The translations under genes and the position numbers were made by a program. Shown here piece by piece: positions 7,460-13,583 of a stretch of DNA of 13,583 nucleotides. The stretch spans positions 1 to 13,583 of the forward strand of contig JAAZBY010000129.1 of the NCBI GenBank assembly GCA_012513595.1. Reading direction: 5' to 3'. The stretch's first letter is position 1, and every line of letters begins with the position of its first letter. This stretch comes from Chloroflexota bacterium (GTDB lineage: Bacteria > Chloroflexota > Anaerolineae > UBA1429). A model generated the notes under the pieces. That model was not told the DNA's origin, ran no database searches, and saw only the letters and a list, made by a program, of their open reading frames with translations.

Positions 7460-8596
7460 ATGAAACTCACCGACGACACGGTCCTCTCCGATCGCTACGA
7501 CGTCATCGTGGTGGGGGCGGGGCTGGGCGGCATGGCGGCCGCCAGCCTGCTGGCCAAGCGCGGCCTTGCCGTGCTGATGATCGACCAGCAGGCCAAGCCA
7601 GGCGGCTCCTGTACCTCGTTCCGGCGTAAGGACGTGACCTACGACGTGGGCACCGCCATGCTCTACGGCTTTGGGCAGCGCGGCTTCCGGCCGTTCCACT
7701 TTCTGCTGAACGAGCTGGAAGAGCCGATCGACGTCGTGGCCCACGCCACTCTGGCGCGCATGACCTTCGAGGGGCAGCCGATCACCTTCTGGCCTGACGT
7801 CGAACGCTTCCTCGAGGAGCTTGGCCGCCTCTTCCCCGAGGAGCAGGAGGGCCTGCGCGCCTTCTACCGTGACCTGTACGGCATGTACGAGCACATCGTC
7901 CTCAAGAACGAGGTGATCGTCCCACCCTCCGAGTTCTCGCCGCGGCAGGCGCTGCGCAGCCTGCTGAGCGGGCCCGTGCAGGTCCTGCGCATGCAAAAGC
8001 TCCTGTCCACCAGCGTGCGCGCGCTCCTCGATCGCTACTTCCAGGGCGAACCGATCATCACCTTCTTTGACAAGCTCTGCTCGGCCTACTGCTACTGCAC
8101 GGCCGACGAGGCCCCCGCGGTGTTGGCCGCGACTATGTTCCTGGACAATCACATCGGCGGGGTCTATTACCCGGCGGGCGGCGCGCAGATGCTGCCCAAC
8201 ACGATCGAGCGCGCCTTTGAACGCCTGGGCGGCCAGGCCCTCTATCACGCCCTGGTGGACGAGATCCTGATCCGCCGTGGCCGAGCCTACGGCGTCCGCC
8301 TGGCGGACGGCAGTGAGATCCGCGCCGAACGGGTGGTGGCCAACGCCACGGTCTGGAACCTCTACGGCAAACTTGTGCGCCCCGAGCACATCCGCCCGGA
8401 GCGGCTGGCCTGGGCGCGCGGCCTGGTGCCCACCTTCCCGAGCATGACCCTCTACCTGCTGGTCGACCGCGCCGCCCTGCCCGAGGACGTGCTCCCCTGG
8501 GAGGTGTTCATCGAGGACCGCACCGTCATCGACAGCACCGACCTGACCCTGTACATCAACTCCCTGGTCGACCAGACCCTCTGCCCGGCAAGCTAG
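7460..8596 (+). CDS. CrtI/phytoene-desaturase-like FAD oxidoreductase, N-terminal part of a frame-split gene
   Basis: These 378 residues form the N-terminal three quarters of a COG1233-type flavoprotein (phytoene desaturase, carotenoid isomerase and relatives), which oxidises, reduces or isomerises polyene or isoprenoid substrates. The FAD-binding Rossmann motif GAGLGG is at 19-24, followed by IDQQAKPGGSC near 41-51, a substrate domain, and the conserved YYPAGGAQMLPNTIERAF block near 236-253. The frame stops at TAG 8594 in the middle of the fold, directly after LYINSLVDQTLCP, where relatives continue with a Gly-containing turn and a TVIAP-like strand. That continuation is found in the next frame from base 8587 on, so the gene is interrupted by what looks like a single missing base. 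ATG 7460 is chosen over an upstream in-frame start at 7388 because it has GGTGA/GAAGAG before it and homology starts at once. Substrate unknown. Confidence 0.88.
   Translation: MKLTDDTVLSDRYDVIVVGAGLGGMAAASLLAKRGLAVLMIDQQAKPGGSCTSFRRKDVTYDVGTAMLYGFGQRGFRPFHFLLNELEEPIDVVAHATLARMTFEGQPITFWPDVERFLEELGRLFPEEQEGLRAFYRDLYGMYEHIVLKNEVIVPPSEFSPRQALRSLLSGPVQVLRMQKLLSTSVRALLDRYFQGEPIITFFDKLCSAYCYCTADEAPAVLAATMFLDNHIGGVYYPAGGAQMLPNTIERAFERLGGQALYHALVDEILIRRGRAYGVRLADGSEIRAERVVANATVWNLYGKLVRPEHIRPERLAWARGLVPTFPSMTLYLLVDRAALPEDVLPWEVFIEDRTVIDSTDLTLYINSLVDQTLCPAS
8584..8596 (+). other. Frameshift junction in the CrtI/Fe-S fusion gene
   Basis: The upstream frame reads Leu-Cys-Pro (CCG, 8585-8587), then Ala-Ser-stop. 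Re-reading base 8587 gives GGC AAG CTA GTG ATC: Gly-Lys-Leu-Val-Ile, which restores the expected family sequence. One extra G or C in the CCCGG run would make a single 782-aa protein. The TAG stop and the GTG codon of the second frame overlap (TAGTG). Confidence 0.8.
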
Positions 8597-9807
8597 TGAT
8601 CACCGTCATCGCTCCCAACCTACAAGCCTGGCCCTCCCCCGATTCGCCCGAATATGGCGCGCCGGCCTACGCCGAGCAGAAGCGGGCGGCCGCGCAGGCC
8701 ATGCTCGACCAGATCGAGCAGCACTTTCCGGGGTTCGCCAGCCACATTGAGGCGATGGCGGTCGGCACGCCCACCACGGTCGAGCGGTACCTGCTCAAGA
8801 ACTGGGGGGCGGTGGGCGGGCCCAAGAACGCCATCGGGCAGGAGATGCTCAAGCGCCTGCACGCGCGGAGCGAGTGGCAGAACCTCTACGTGTGCGGCGA
8901 CTCCACTGTGATGGCCACCGGGGCGCCGGCCACCGTGGTATCGGGCGTGGGCGCCGCCAACCGCGTCTTGGAGGGCGCACACCTGCGTCGCTACGACGCG
9001 CGCCGGTTCGAGCAGGAGTATGTCCGCTTCGTCGAGGTGCCCTTCCGGCGGCGAGCCCTGCAGCCGGGCGAACCGCTCACCCCGGAGAGCGCCGCGTTGG
9101 CCGCCGCGCAGTGCCAGGGCTGCGAGGAACCCGCCTGCGTGCGCGACTGCCCCGCCACGATCGACATCCCCGGGCTGATGCGCCGGATGGAGGCCCGCAA
9201 CTACCTCGGCGCCGCGCGCGAGCTTCACCGTCGCAGCCCCTTCGGCGCGCTGTGCGGCCTGGCCTGCCCCGCCGCAGAGCACTGCGAGCGCCGCTGCTAT
9301 CGGCGCTCGTTCGCAGGGCAGTCCGTGCGCATCGCTGAACTGCTCCGCTGGGTGGAACGGGAGGCTGGCGAGGCCGGCTGGCTGCACGCCGAGGCGGTGC
9401 GCCCCGGCTGGCGCGCTGTCATACTCGGCGACAGCGTCGCCGGATGGACCTGCGCCTACTTCTTGGGCTTGGCCGGGTGTGCGGTGGACGTCTTCGGTGA
9501 GGCGCCCCAGCCGCTTGCTGCGCTCGACGCCGCGGAGGAGGGCCTGGCGGCCATCCTCCGCGGCGGGGCGCGCTACCTGGGCGGGCAGCGGGCTGCCGAC
9601 CTGGAGGCCGCCTCCCTGCGCAGGGCCTACCGCGCGGTCTATGTTGCCGAGGAAACCTGGGCGACGCACTGGCCCGCCGCCGAATGCGGGGAAGGCGTTC
9701 TGGCCGCGCCGGCGGGCGTGCGCGGCTTCGCCGCGGGCCAGGCGGCCGCCGAGGGCCGCGCAGCGGCCCTGGCCATACAGGCCTGCCTCACGGCCGCCCA
9801 CGGCTGA
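8596..9807 (+). CDS. CrtI-like C-terminus fused to PreT/GltD-type Fe-S domain and degenerate Rossmann domain
   Basis: This 403-codon frame continues the preceding gene. Residues 1-125 are the CrtI-like C-terminus, ending in the second FAD contact YVCGDSTVMATGAPATVVSG. Residues 170-255 are a Fer4_20-type domain as in PreT, NfnB and GltD, with eight cysteines: C173-x2-C176-x4-C181-x3-C185 and C220-x3-C224-x5-C230-x3-C234. These would hold two [4Fe-4S] clusters passing electrons between flavins. Residues 272-403 follow the GltD plan, but the usual GxGxxG reads GDSVAG, the NADPH domain is missing, and the final FAD-site Asp is lost (GFAAGQAAAEGRAAALAI). So the tail may be only structural. GTG 8596 has no ribosome binding site and begins inside a conserved strand, which argues for one frame-split gene rather than two. 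It ends 108 bases before the convergent DUF35 gene. Confidence 0.85.
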   Translation: MITVIAPNLQAWPSPDSPEYGAPAYAEQKRAAAQAMLDQIEQHFPGFASHIEAMAVGTPTTVERYLLKNWGAVGGPKNAIGQEMLKRLHARSEWQNLYVCGDSTVMATGAPATVVSGVGAANRVLEGAHLRRYDARRFEQEYVRFVEVPFRRRALQPGEPLTPESAALAAAQCQGCEEPACVRDCPATIDIPGLMRRMEARNYLGAARELHRRSPFGALCGLACPAAEHCERRCYRRSFAGQSVRIAELLRWVEREAGEAGWLHAEAVRPGWRAVILGDSVAGWTCAYFLGLAGCAVDVFGEAPQPLAALDAAEEGLAAILRGGARYLGGQRAADLEAASLRRAYRAVYVAEETWATHWPAAECGEGVLAAPAGVRGFAAGQAAAEGRAAALAIQACLTAAHG

Positions 9808-9862
9808 GTGCCCGGGCCGGCCTCCCCGTCGCGAACAAGGACGTGATTAGGGGCGCTATGAG

Positions 9863-9892
9863 AAGGACGCCCTCCTGGCGGAGGGCGTCCTT
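9863..9892. terminator. Convergent-junction hairpin, likely bidirectional terminator
   Basis: Bases 9863-9874 (aaggacgccctc) pair perfectly with 9881-9892 (gagggcgtcctt): a 12-bp stem with a 6-base loop. It sits midway between the stop codons of the Fe-S fusion (+) and the DUF35 gene (-). Neither side has a long U-tract, but the location and stem suggest termination from both directions. Confidence 0.65.
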
Positions 9893-9915
9893 GGGGAGTT
9901 CTCAGTCCTGCCGAA

Positions 9916-10314
9916 TCAGGCGGGCACCGCCATCCGGAACTTGTAGTTGTACACGATGACGCCCTCGTCCCCCTCCTCGTGCATCTTGCGCGTCACCATC
10001 TCCACCGGCATGCCGATATAGACGTCCTCCCGGTCGACGTCGGTGAGCTGCGCCGTTACCAGAGGACCTTCCTCGAGCTTTACCAGGGCCACGGTGTAGG
10101 GAGCGTACTTGGCGTACTCCTCCGGCGGCGAGTAGAGCGTCGTGAAAGAGAACACCGTCCCCCTGCCGCTAAAGGTGTAGGGCGTCTTGGCCGGGCCGCC
10201 ACAGTGGGGGCACACGTCCCGCGGCGGGAACAGCCTGGCCTCGCAATGGGGGCACACCTCACCAACCAGGCCGAGACGCTGCTTGGCCGTCCGCATATAA
10301 GAAGGCAGGTCCAT
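9916..10314 (-). CDS. Zn-ribbon/OB-fold DUF35 protein, thiolase-HMG-CoA synthase partner
   Basis: This 132-aa DUF35 protein has a rubredoxin-like zinc ribbon (Cys21, Cys24, Cys35, Cys38 in two CPHC knuckles) and an OB-fold from about 48 (GRGTVFSFTTLYSPP) to 125. In archaea a DUF35 protein holds acetoacetyl-CoA thiolase and HMG-CoA synthase together in a complex with a shared CoA site, so that acetoacetyl-CoA is passed on directly. Its place as last gene after exactly those two enzymes supports the same job here. ATG 10314 has GGAGGT six bases upstream. The gap to the thiolase stop is 27 bases, so it is in the same operon. Related DUF35 proteins serve other thiolases and steroid-degrading enzymes; the context makes those roles less likely. 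Confidence 0.9.
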   Translation of the reverse strand: MDLPSYMRTAKQRLGLVGEVCPHCEARLFPPRDVCPHCGGPAKTPYTFSGRGTVFSFTTLYSPPEEYAKYAPYTVALVKLEEGPLVTAQLTDVDREDVYIGMPVEMVTRKMHEEGDEGVIVYNYKFRMAVPA

Positions 10315-10341
10315 CTCAATACCTCCGCTTTCGTGCGCCCC

Positions 10342-11493
10342 TCAGGCACCCAACACGTGGGTGATGATGGTGGCGCCGCTCCCGCCGATGCTCTGGGTCA
10401 TGCCGATGCGGCAGCCGCGCAGCTGGTTCGCGCCGGCCTGTCCGCGCAGCTGCAGGGCCGCCTCGACGATCTGGTACAGGCCCGAGGCCCCCACGGGGTG
10501 GCCGCGCGCCTTGAGCCCGCCCATCGTGCTGATGGGCAGCCGCCCATTCAGGCCGATCTCGTCGTCCATGGCGAAGCGCACTCCCCGGCCGCGCTCGGCA
10601 AAGCCTGCCGCCTCCAGCGAGAGGGCCGCCATGATGGTAAAGGCGTCGTGCAGCTCAAAAAAGTCGATGTCGTTGATCCCCACGCCGGCCTGGGCCAGGG
10701 CGCGTTGCACCGAGACCTGCGCGGCCGCCAGGTGCAGCGGCTCCCAGCGGTCGTGGATGGCCACCGCGTCGGTGCCCACGGCCGAGCCGAGCACCTGCAC
10801 GGCGGGCAGGCCGCGCCTGCGGGCGAACTCGGTCGGCGCCAGCACCACCGCCGCAGCGCCGTCGGCCATGGCCGAGGAATCGAGCAGGCTCACCGGGGCA
10901 GAGATCATCTTGGCCCGCTGGTAGGCCTCCAGGGTGATGGCTTTGCGGAACATGGCGTTGGGGTTGTTGACCCCGTTGCGGTGGGCGTTCAGCGAAAAGC
11001 CGGCGAAATCCTCGCGCCGGTAGCCGTACTCGTACATATAGCGCTGCATCAGCAGCGCATTCAGGGCCACGAACGAGATGCCGTGCTCCCCCTCATAGGT
11101 CGCATCGGCCGCCGCGGCCAGCGCCGTCGTGGTCTGCCCGCCGGGGGCGTCGGTCATCTTTTCCACGCCGCAGGCCACCACGACGTCCATGAGCCCCGAG
11201 GCCACCGCCAGGTACCCGGCACGCATGGCCGCGGCCGCCGAAGCGCAGGCGGCCTCGGTACGGATCGCCTCGATCCCCCGCAGGCCGGCGTGGTCAGCGA
11301 TGAGGGCTCCCAGGTTCTGCTGATTGGAGAGCTGCCCGCACAGCATGTTGCCGACAAAGAGGGCCTCCGGACGCTCGACGCCGGCGTCCTGCAGGGCGGC
11401 CAGGACCGCCTCGCTGCCCAGGATACGCAACGACTTGTCCCAATGCTCGCCCACGGGCACTTGGCCCAGGCCGATAATGCTTACCTCACGCAC
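10342..11493 (-). CDS. Archaeal-type acetoacetyl-CoA thiolase
   Basis: This 383-aa thiolase belongs to the SCP2/archaeal branch, and probably joins two acetyl-CoA into acetoacetyl-CoA, the first step of the mevalonate pathway. The nucleophile is Cys83 in EAACASAAAAM. His282 lies in FELHDAFT and His332 in GGLKARGHPVGASG, the conserved thiolase histidines. The C-terminal cysteine of classical biosynthetic thiolases is replaced by Ser368 (TQSIGGSGAT), and the cysteine that SCP2 thiolases carry after HD is Ala284. The acid/base step must therefore be handled differently, as I believe is usual in the archaeal group. The start is GTG 11493 with AGGAAGG twelve bases upstream; no better in-frame start exists. 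It lies 35 bases after the HMG-CoA synthase gene and 27 before DUF35, within one operon. A role with other acyl-CoAs cannot be excluded from sequence alone. Confidence 0.9.
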   Translation of the reverse strand: MREVSIIGLGQVPVGEHWDKSLRILGSEAVLAALQDAGVERPEALFVGNMLCGQLSNQQNLGALIADHAGLRGIEAIRTEAACASAAAAMRAGYLAVASGLMDVVVACGVEKMTDAPGGQTTTALAAAADATYEGEHGISFVALNALLMQRYMYEYGYRREDFAGFSLNAHRNGVNNPNAMFRKAITLEAYQRAKMISAPVSLLDSSAMADGAAAVVLAPTEFARRRGLPAVQVLGSAVGTDAVAIHDRWEPLHLAAAQVSVQRALAQAGVGINDIDFFELHDAFTIMAALSLEAAGFAERGRGVRFAMDDEIGLNGRLPISTMGGLKARGHPVGASGLYQIVEAALQLRGQAGANQLRGCRIGMTQSIGGSGATIITHVLGA

Positions 11494-11528
11494 GTTCGTG
11501 GTGTGCCTTCCTGTCGCTGTTTATGCAC

Positions 11529-12584
11529 CTAGTTCCGGTGCAGCTTTTCTCGGTAGCGCGCGTACAGCGCATAATCAATCACCTTACGCCGGGCCACGTA
11601 CCAGCGCGTCAGCGGCGCGCGCGGCCGTCGCTCTGGCAGGCGCTCCGTCACGACCCAGGAGAAGGCATCGCTGCCGGCCCCGGATCCGAACGAGCACATC
11701 AGAATGCGCTGCCCCGGCTCAGCCACGTCAAGCACTGCGGCCAGCCCCACCAACGAGGCCCCCGCGTAGGTGTTGCCGATCTCGTTCACCAACAGGCCCG
11801 GCGCCAACTGTTCCCGCGTAAAGCCGAGCTCGGCGGCCGCCTTGAGCGGGAAGGCCACGTTGGGCTGGTGGAACACGGCCCAGTCATAGTCCTGGGGCCC
11901 GCGGCCCAGGCCCTCGAGCAGCTCGCGGGTCGCGGCCTCCAGGTGGTAAAAGTAGGCCGGCTCGCCGGTGAACCGCCCACCGTGGCTCGGGTAGCGCTGC
12001 CCCTGCCGCCGCCAGAAATCGGGCATATCGGTGATGTACGAGCAGGAAGCCTCCAGCACGGCCAGGCTTTCCTCAGCCTGGCCAAGCAGGAGCGCGGCGC
12101 CGCCGGCCCCCGCCGTGTACTCGAGGGCATCGCCGGGGCGCCCCTGGGCGGTGTCCATGCCGATGGCCAGCGCATAGTCCGCCATGTGCGACCCGATCAG
12201 CCCGATGGCCGCCTGCATCGCCTCGCTGCCAGCCTTGCAGGCGAACTGCAGATCGGCGCCCAAACTGCCGGGCGTGGCCCCGATCGCCTCGGCCACGATG
12301 GTCGAGGTCGGTTTGACGGCATAGGCGTGCGACTCGCTGCCGACCCACACGGCGCGCAACAAGGACGGATCAACTTCCGCCCGCAACAGCGCGTTCCGCG
12401 CCGCCTCGATTGACATGGTCACGGTGTCCTCGTCGGGGCCGGGCACCGCCTTTTCCGTGATCGGCACGGCGTCTTCGCCGCCATGCCAGACGCGGTTCAC
12501 CTCGCTGGCGGGCAGCCGGTAGCGCGGCACGTAGGCGCCGTATCCAACGATCCCTACCGGGCGAGCGGGTTTCATCACCGCCAA
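11529..12584 (-). CDS. Hydroxymethylglutaryl-CoA synthase, archaeal type
   Basis: This 351-aa enzyme condenses acetyl-CoA with acetoacetyl-CoA to give HMG-CoA. The length and sequence fit the archaeal family (about 345-350 aa) rather than the 380-390-aa bacterial MvaS. The catalytic triad is visible: Glu84 in [15 protein letters not shown], Cys116 in [14 protein letters not shown] and His239 in VFHQPN. The spacing is nearly that of the Staphylococcus enzyme (Glu79, Cys111, His233). [20 protein letters not shown] at 44-63 and [11 protein letters not shown] are also typical. A TTG at 12584 is the likely start because GGAGGAGG lies eight bases before it; GTG 12578 and ATG 12575 in the same frame are 14 and 17 bases away. 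The product acts together with the thiolase and DUF35 protein encoded downstream. It follows the reductase gene by 24 bases. Confidence 0.94.
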   Translation of the reverse strand: MAVMKPARPVGIVGYGAYVPRYRLPASEVNRVWHGGEDAVPITEKAVPGPDEDTVTMSIEAARNALLRAEVDPSLLRAVWVGSESHAYAVKPTSTIVAEAIGATPGSLGADLQFACKAGSEAMQAAIGLIGSHMADYALAIGMDTAQGRPGDALEYTAGAGGAALLLGQAEESLAVLEASCSYITDMPDFWRRQGQRYPSHGGRFTGEPAYFYHLEAATRELLEGLGRGPQDYDWAVFHQPNVAFPLKAAAELGFTREQLAPGLLVNEIGNTYAGASLVGLAAVLDVAEPGQRILMCSFGSGAGSDAFSWVVTERLPERRPRAPLTRWYVARRKVIDYALYARYREKLHRN

Positions 12585-12592
12585 GGCGCAGA

Positions 12593-12600
12593 CCTCCTCC
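12593..12600 (-). promoter_or_regulatory. Ribosome binding site that decides the HMG-CoA synthase start
   Basis: The minus strand reads GGAGGAGG here, eight bases before a TTG codon at 12584. This ideal spacing favours TTG over the more usual ATG at 12575, three codons downstream. The site lies in the 24-base gap after the reductase stop codon. Confidence 0.6.
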
Positions 12601-12608
12601 AGACCTAC

Positions 12609-13583
12609 CTACCGCCGGGCCAGTACTTCGGCCAGGATTGCCTCGGCGCGATCGACGCGGACAACGCCCTCGGCGATCAGTCGCGCGCTGACCACCTCGA
12701 TGAGCTCTCCCTGGGCGCCGGCGGCCATGGCCACCTGGCGGGCGTGCAACTTCATGTGCCCGCGCTGGATCCCCTCCATGGCCAGGGCGCGCAGGGCGGC
12801 CAGGTTCTGCCCGAGCCCGACCGCGGCCAACACCTCGGCCAGCTGCCGCGCGCCCTGCACCCCCAAGATCTTGAGCCCCAGCCGCGCCAGCGGATGCGCC
12901 CGTGTGGCGCCGCCGACGGTTCCCGCGGCGACGGGCAGCTCGATCGACCCGACCAGGTCGCCGTCAGCGCTCTTTTCCCAGACGGAGAGGGGCGCGTAGC
13001 GGCCCGTTCGCGCAGCGTAAGCGTGGGCACCGGCCTCCAGGGCGCGCCAGTCGTTGCCGGTGGCCAGCGCTACGGCATCTATCCCGTTCATAATCCCCTT
13101 GTTGTGCGTCGCGGCGCGATAGGGGTCCGCCGCGGCAAAAGCGTAGGCCTCAACCAGCCGGGTGACGCCTTCGTCGGCGGCCAGCCCCTCGAGGGCCAGG
13201 GCCTCCTTGGGCACCGTGCACCAGGCCCGCGCCAGGCGCCGGTCGGCCAGGTTACTGAGTATACGCAGCCCCACGCGGCCACCGCTCAGCCGCTCGACCT
13301 GGGGGGCCAGGGCCTCGAGCGCCGTGTTGATGGTGTTGGCGCCCATCGCGTCGCGCGTGTCGTAGATCAGGTGCACGGCCAGCATCGGCCCCGCCGGGCT
13401 CTCGGGGAGCAGGCGCACCTCGAGGTCGCGCGCCCCGCCGCCCAGCCCGACGATCACCGGGTCCGTATCGTTGGCGATGGCCAAGAGCTCGCCCTTGGCG
13501 GCCAACAGGCGCAGCCGGGCCGCCGCCGCGTCGGCGAGGTCCAGCACCTGGAGCTGGCCGATCATCTGCGGCTCATCGGTCGC
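12609..13583 (-). CDS. mvaA: Hydroxymethylglutaryl-CoA reductase, class II, 5' end outside window
   Basis: HMG-CoA reductase turns HMG-CoA into mevalonate with NAD(P)H. The frame is open to the right edge; the last visible codons read ATDEPQMIGQLQ, a mid-protein block of the family, so the N-terminus, including the catalytic Glu region, is outside. Counted from the Met at 13565, Lys156 (THNKGIMNG), Asp172 (ATGNDWRA) and His270 (QRGHMKLHAR) have the spacing of Lys267, Asp283 and His381 in the Pseudomonas mevalonii enzyme. DAMGANTINT at 72-81 is the substrate-binding signature. HNKGIMNGIDAVALATG and LGLKILGVQGARQLAE are class II features, so this is the bacterial/degradative sequence type, though the gene order shows a biosynthetic role. 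It is the first visible gene of the operon; the promoter lies beyond the window. Confidence 0.95.
   Translation of the reverse strand, partial: ATDEPQMIGQLQVLDLADAAAARLRLLAAKGELLAIANDTDPVIVGLGGGARDLEVRLLPESPAGPMLAVHLIYDTRDAMGANTINTALEALAPQVERLSGGRVGLRILSNLADRRLARAWCTVPKEALALEGLAADEGVTRLVEAYAFAAADPYRAATHNKGIMNGIDAVALATGNDWRALEAGAHAYAARTGRYAPLSVWEKSADGDLVGSIELPVAAGTVGGATRAHPLARLGLKILGVQGARQLAEVLAAVGLGQNLAALRALAMEGIQRGHMKLHARQVAMAAGAQGELIEVVSARLIAEGVVRVDRAEAILAEVLARR

Noticed and set aside
7439..8389. 316-codon open frame on the minus strand opposite the CrtI-like gene
   Set aside because: It is a His/Gly/Ala-rich shadow of the FAD-binding gene.
8579..8596. Programmed -1 ribosomal frameshifting at the CrtI/Fe-S junction
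   Set aside because: There is no X-XXY-YYZ slippery heptamer, no internal Shine-Dalgarno and no clear stimulatory stem; a single-base indel is simpler.
8620..9801. 393-codon open frame on the minus strand opposite the Fe-S fusion
   Set aside because: It is a shadow of the cysteine-motif gene on the plus strand, with no domain and Gly/Ala/Arg-rich composition.
9979..11532. 517-codon open frame on the plus strand opposite the DUF35 and thiolase genes
   Set aside because: It is antisense to two genes with clear catalytic motifs; its His/Arg/Gly-rich composition is typical of a GC-rich shadow frame and it has no recognisable domain.
11523..12413. 296-codon open frame on the plus strand opposite HMG-CoA synthase
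   Set aside because: It is antisense to a gene with an intact catalytic triad and has no motif of its own.

Overview
The window is GC-rich, densely coded bacterial chromosome. The gene set suggests a member of the Chloroflexota, perhaps Anaerolineae or a related class. The clues are a DUF6391 membrane protein, an archaeal-type HMG-CoA synthase/thiolase/DUF35 cluster beside a class II HMG-CoA reductase, and an AbiEi-like winged-helix regulator. This assignment is inference from gene content; there is no rRNA or other phylogenetic marker to settle it. I see no tRNA, rRNA, CRISPR array, insertion sequence or phage gene.

Layout. (1) Bases 1-1076 (+) hold the C-terminal 60% of L-fucose isomerase (fucI), followed by a strong hairpin terminator. 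(2) Bases 1191-2802 (+) hold a DUF6391 membrane protein and holA, the DNA polymerase III delta subunit, with only 1 base between them. (3) Bases 2724-4640 (-) hold a two-gene unit: a nitrilase-superfamily amidohydrolase, then an AbiEi-like DNA-binding protein whose 3' end overlaps holA tail to tail. (4) Bases 4641-4801 hold two nearly identical promoters facing outward: one drives the nitrilase unit and the other a PcrA/UvrD helicase (4802-7165, +). (5) Bases 7166-7459 hold no recognised gene, only a possible 78-aa ORF with a consensus ribosome binding site. (6) Bases 7460-9807 (+) encode an unusual flavoprotein: a phytoene-desaturase-like (CrtI/COG1233) oxidoreductase fused to a PreT/GltD-type eight-cysteine Fe-S domain and a worn-down second Rossmann domain. 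The reading frame is broken once, at about 8587. (7) A 12-bp hairpin at 9863-9892 separates this from the last block. (8) Bases 9916-13583 (-) hold the upper mevalonate pathway in the transcription order HMG-CoA reductase (cut by the window edge), HMG-CoA synthase, thiolase, Zn-ribbon/OB-fold DUF35 protein.

How the genes work together. The thiolase, synthase and DUF35 protein match the archaeal complex that makes HMG-CoA from acetyl-CoA, and the reductase converts HMG-CoA to mevalonate, so this block supplies isoprenoid precursors. The CrtI-like fusion converging on it belongs to a family that often acts on isoprenoids, so a functional link is possible but not shown. fucI, holA and pcrA are ordinary metabolic or housekeeping genes. 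The parts most worth a second look are the split CrtI/Fe-S fusion, the hybrid mevalonate operon and the mirror-image promoter pair.
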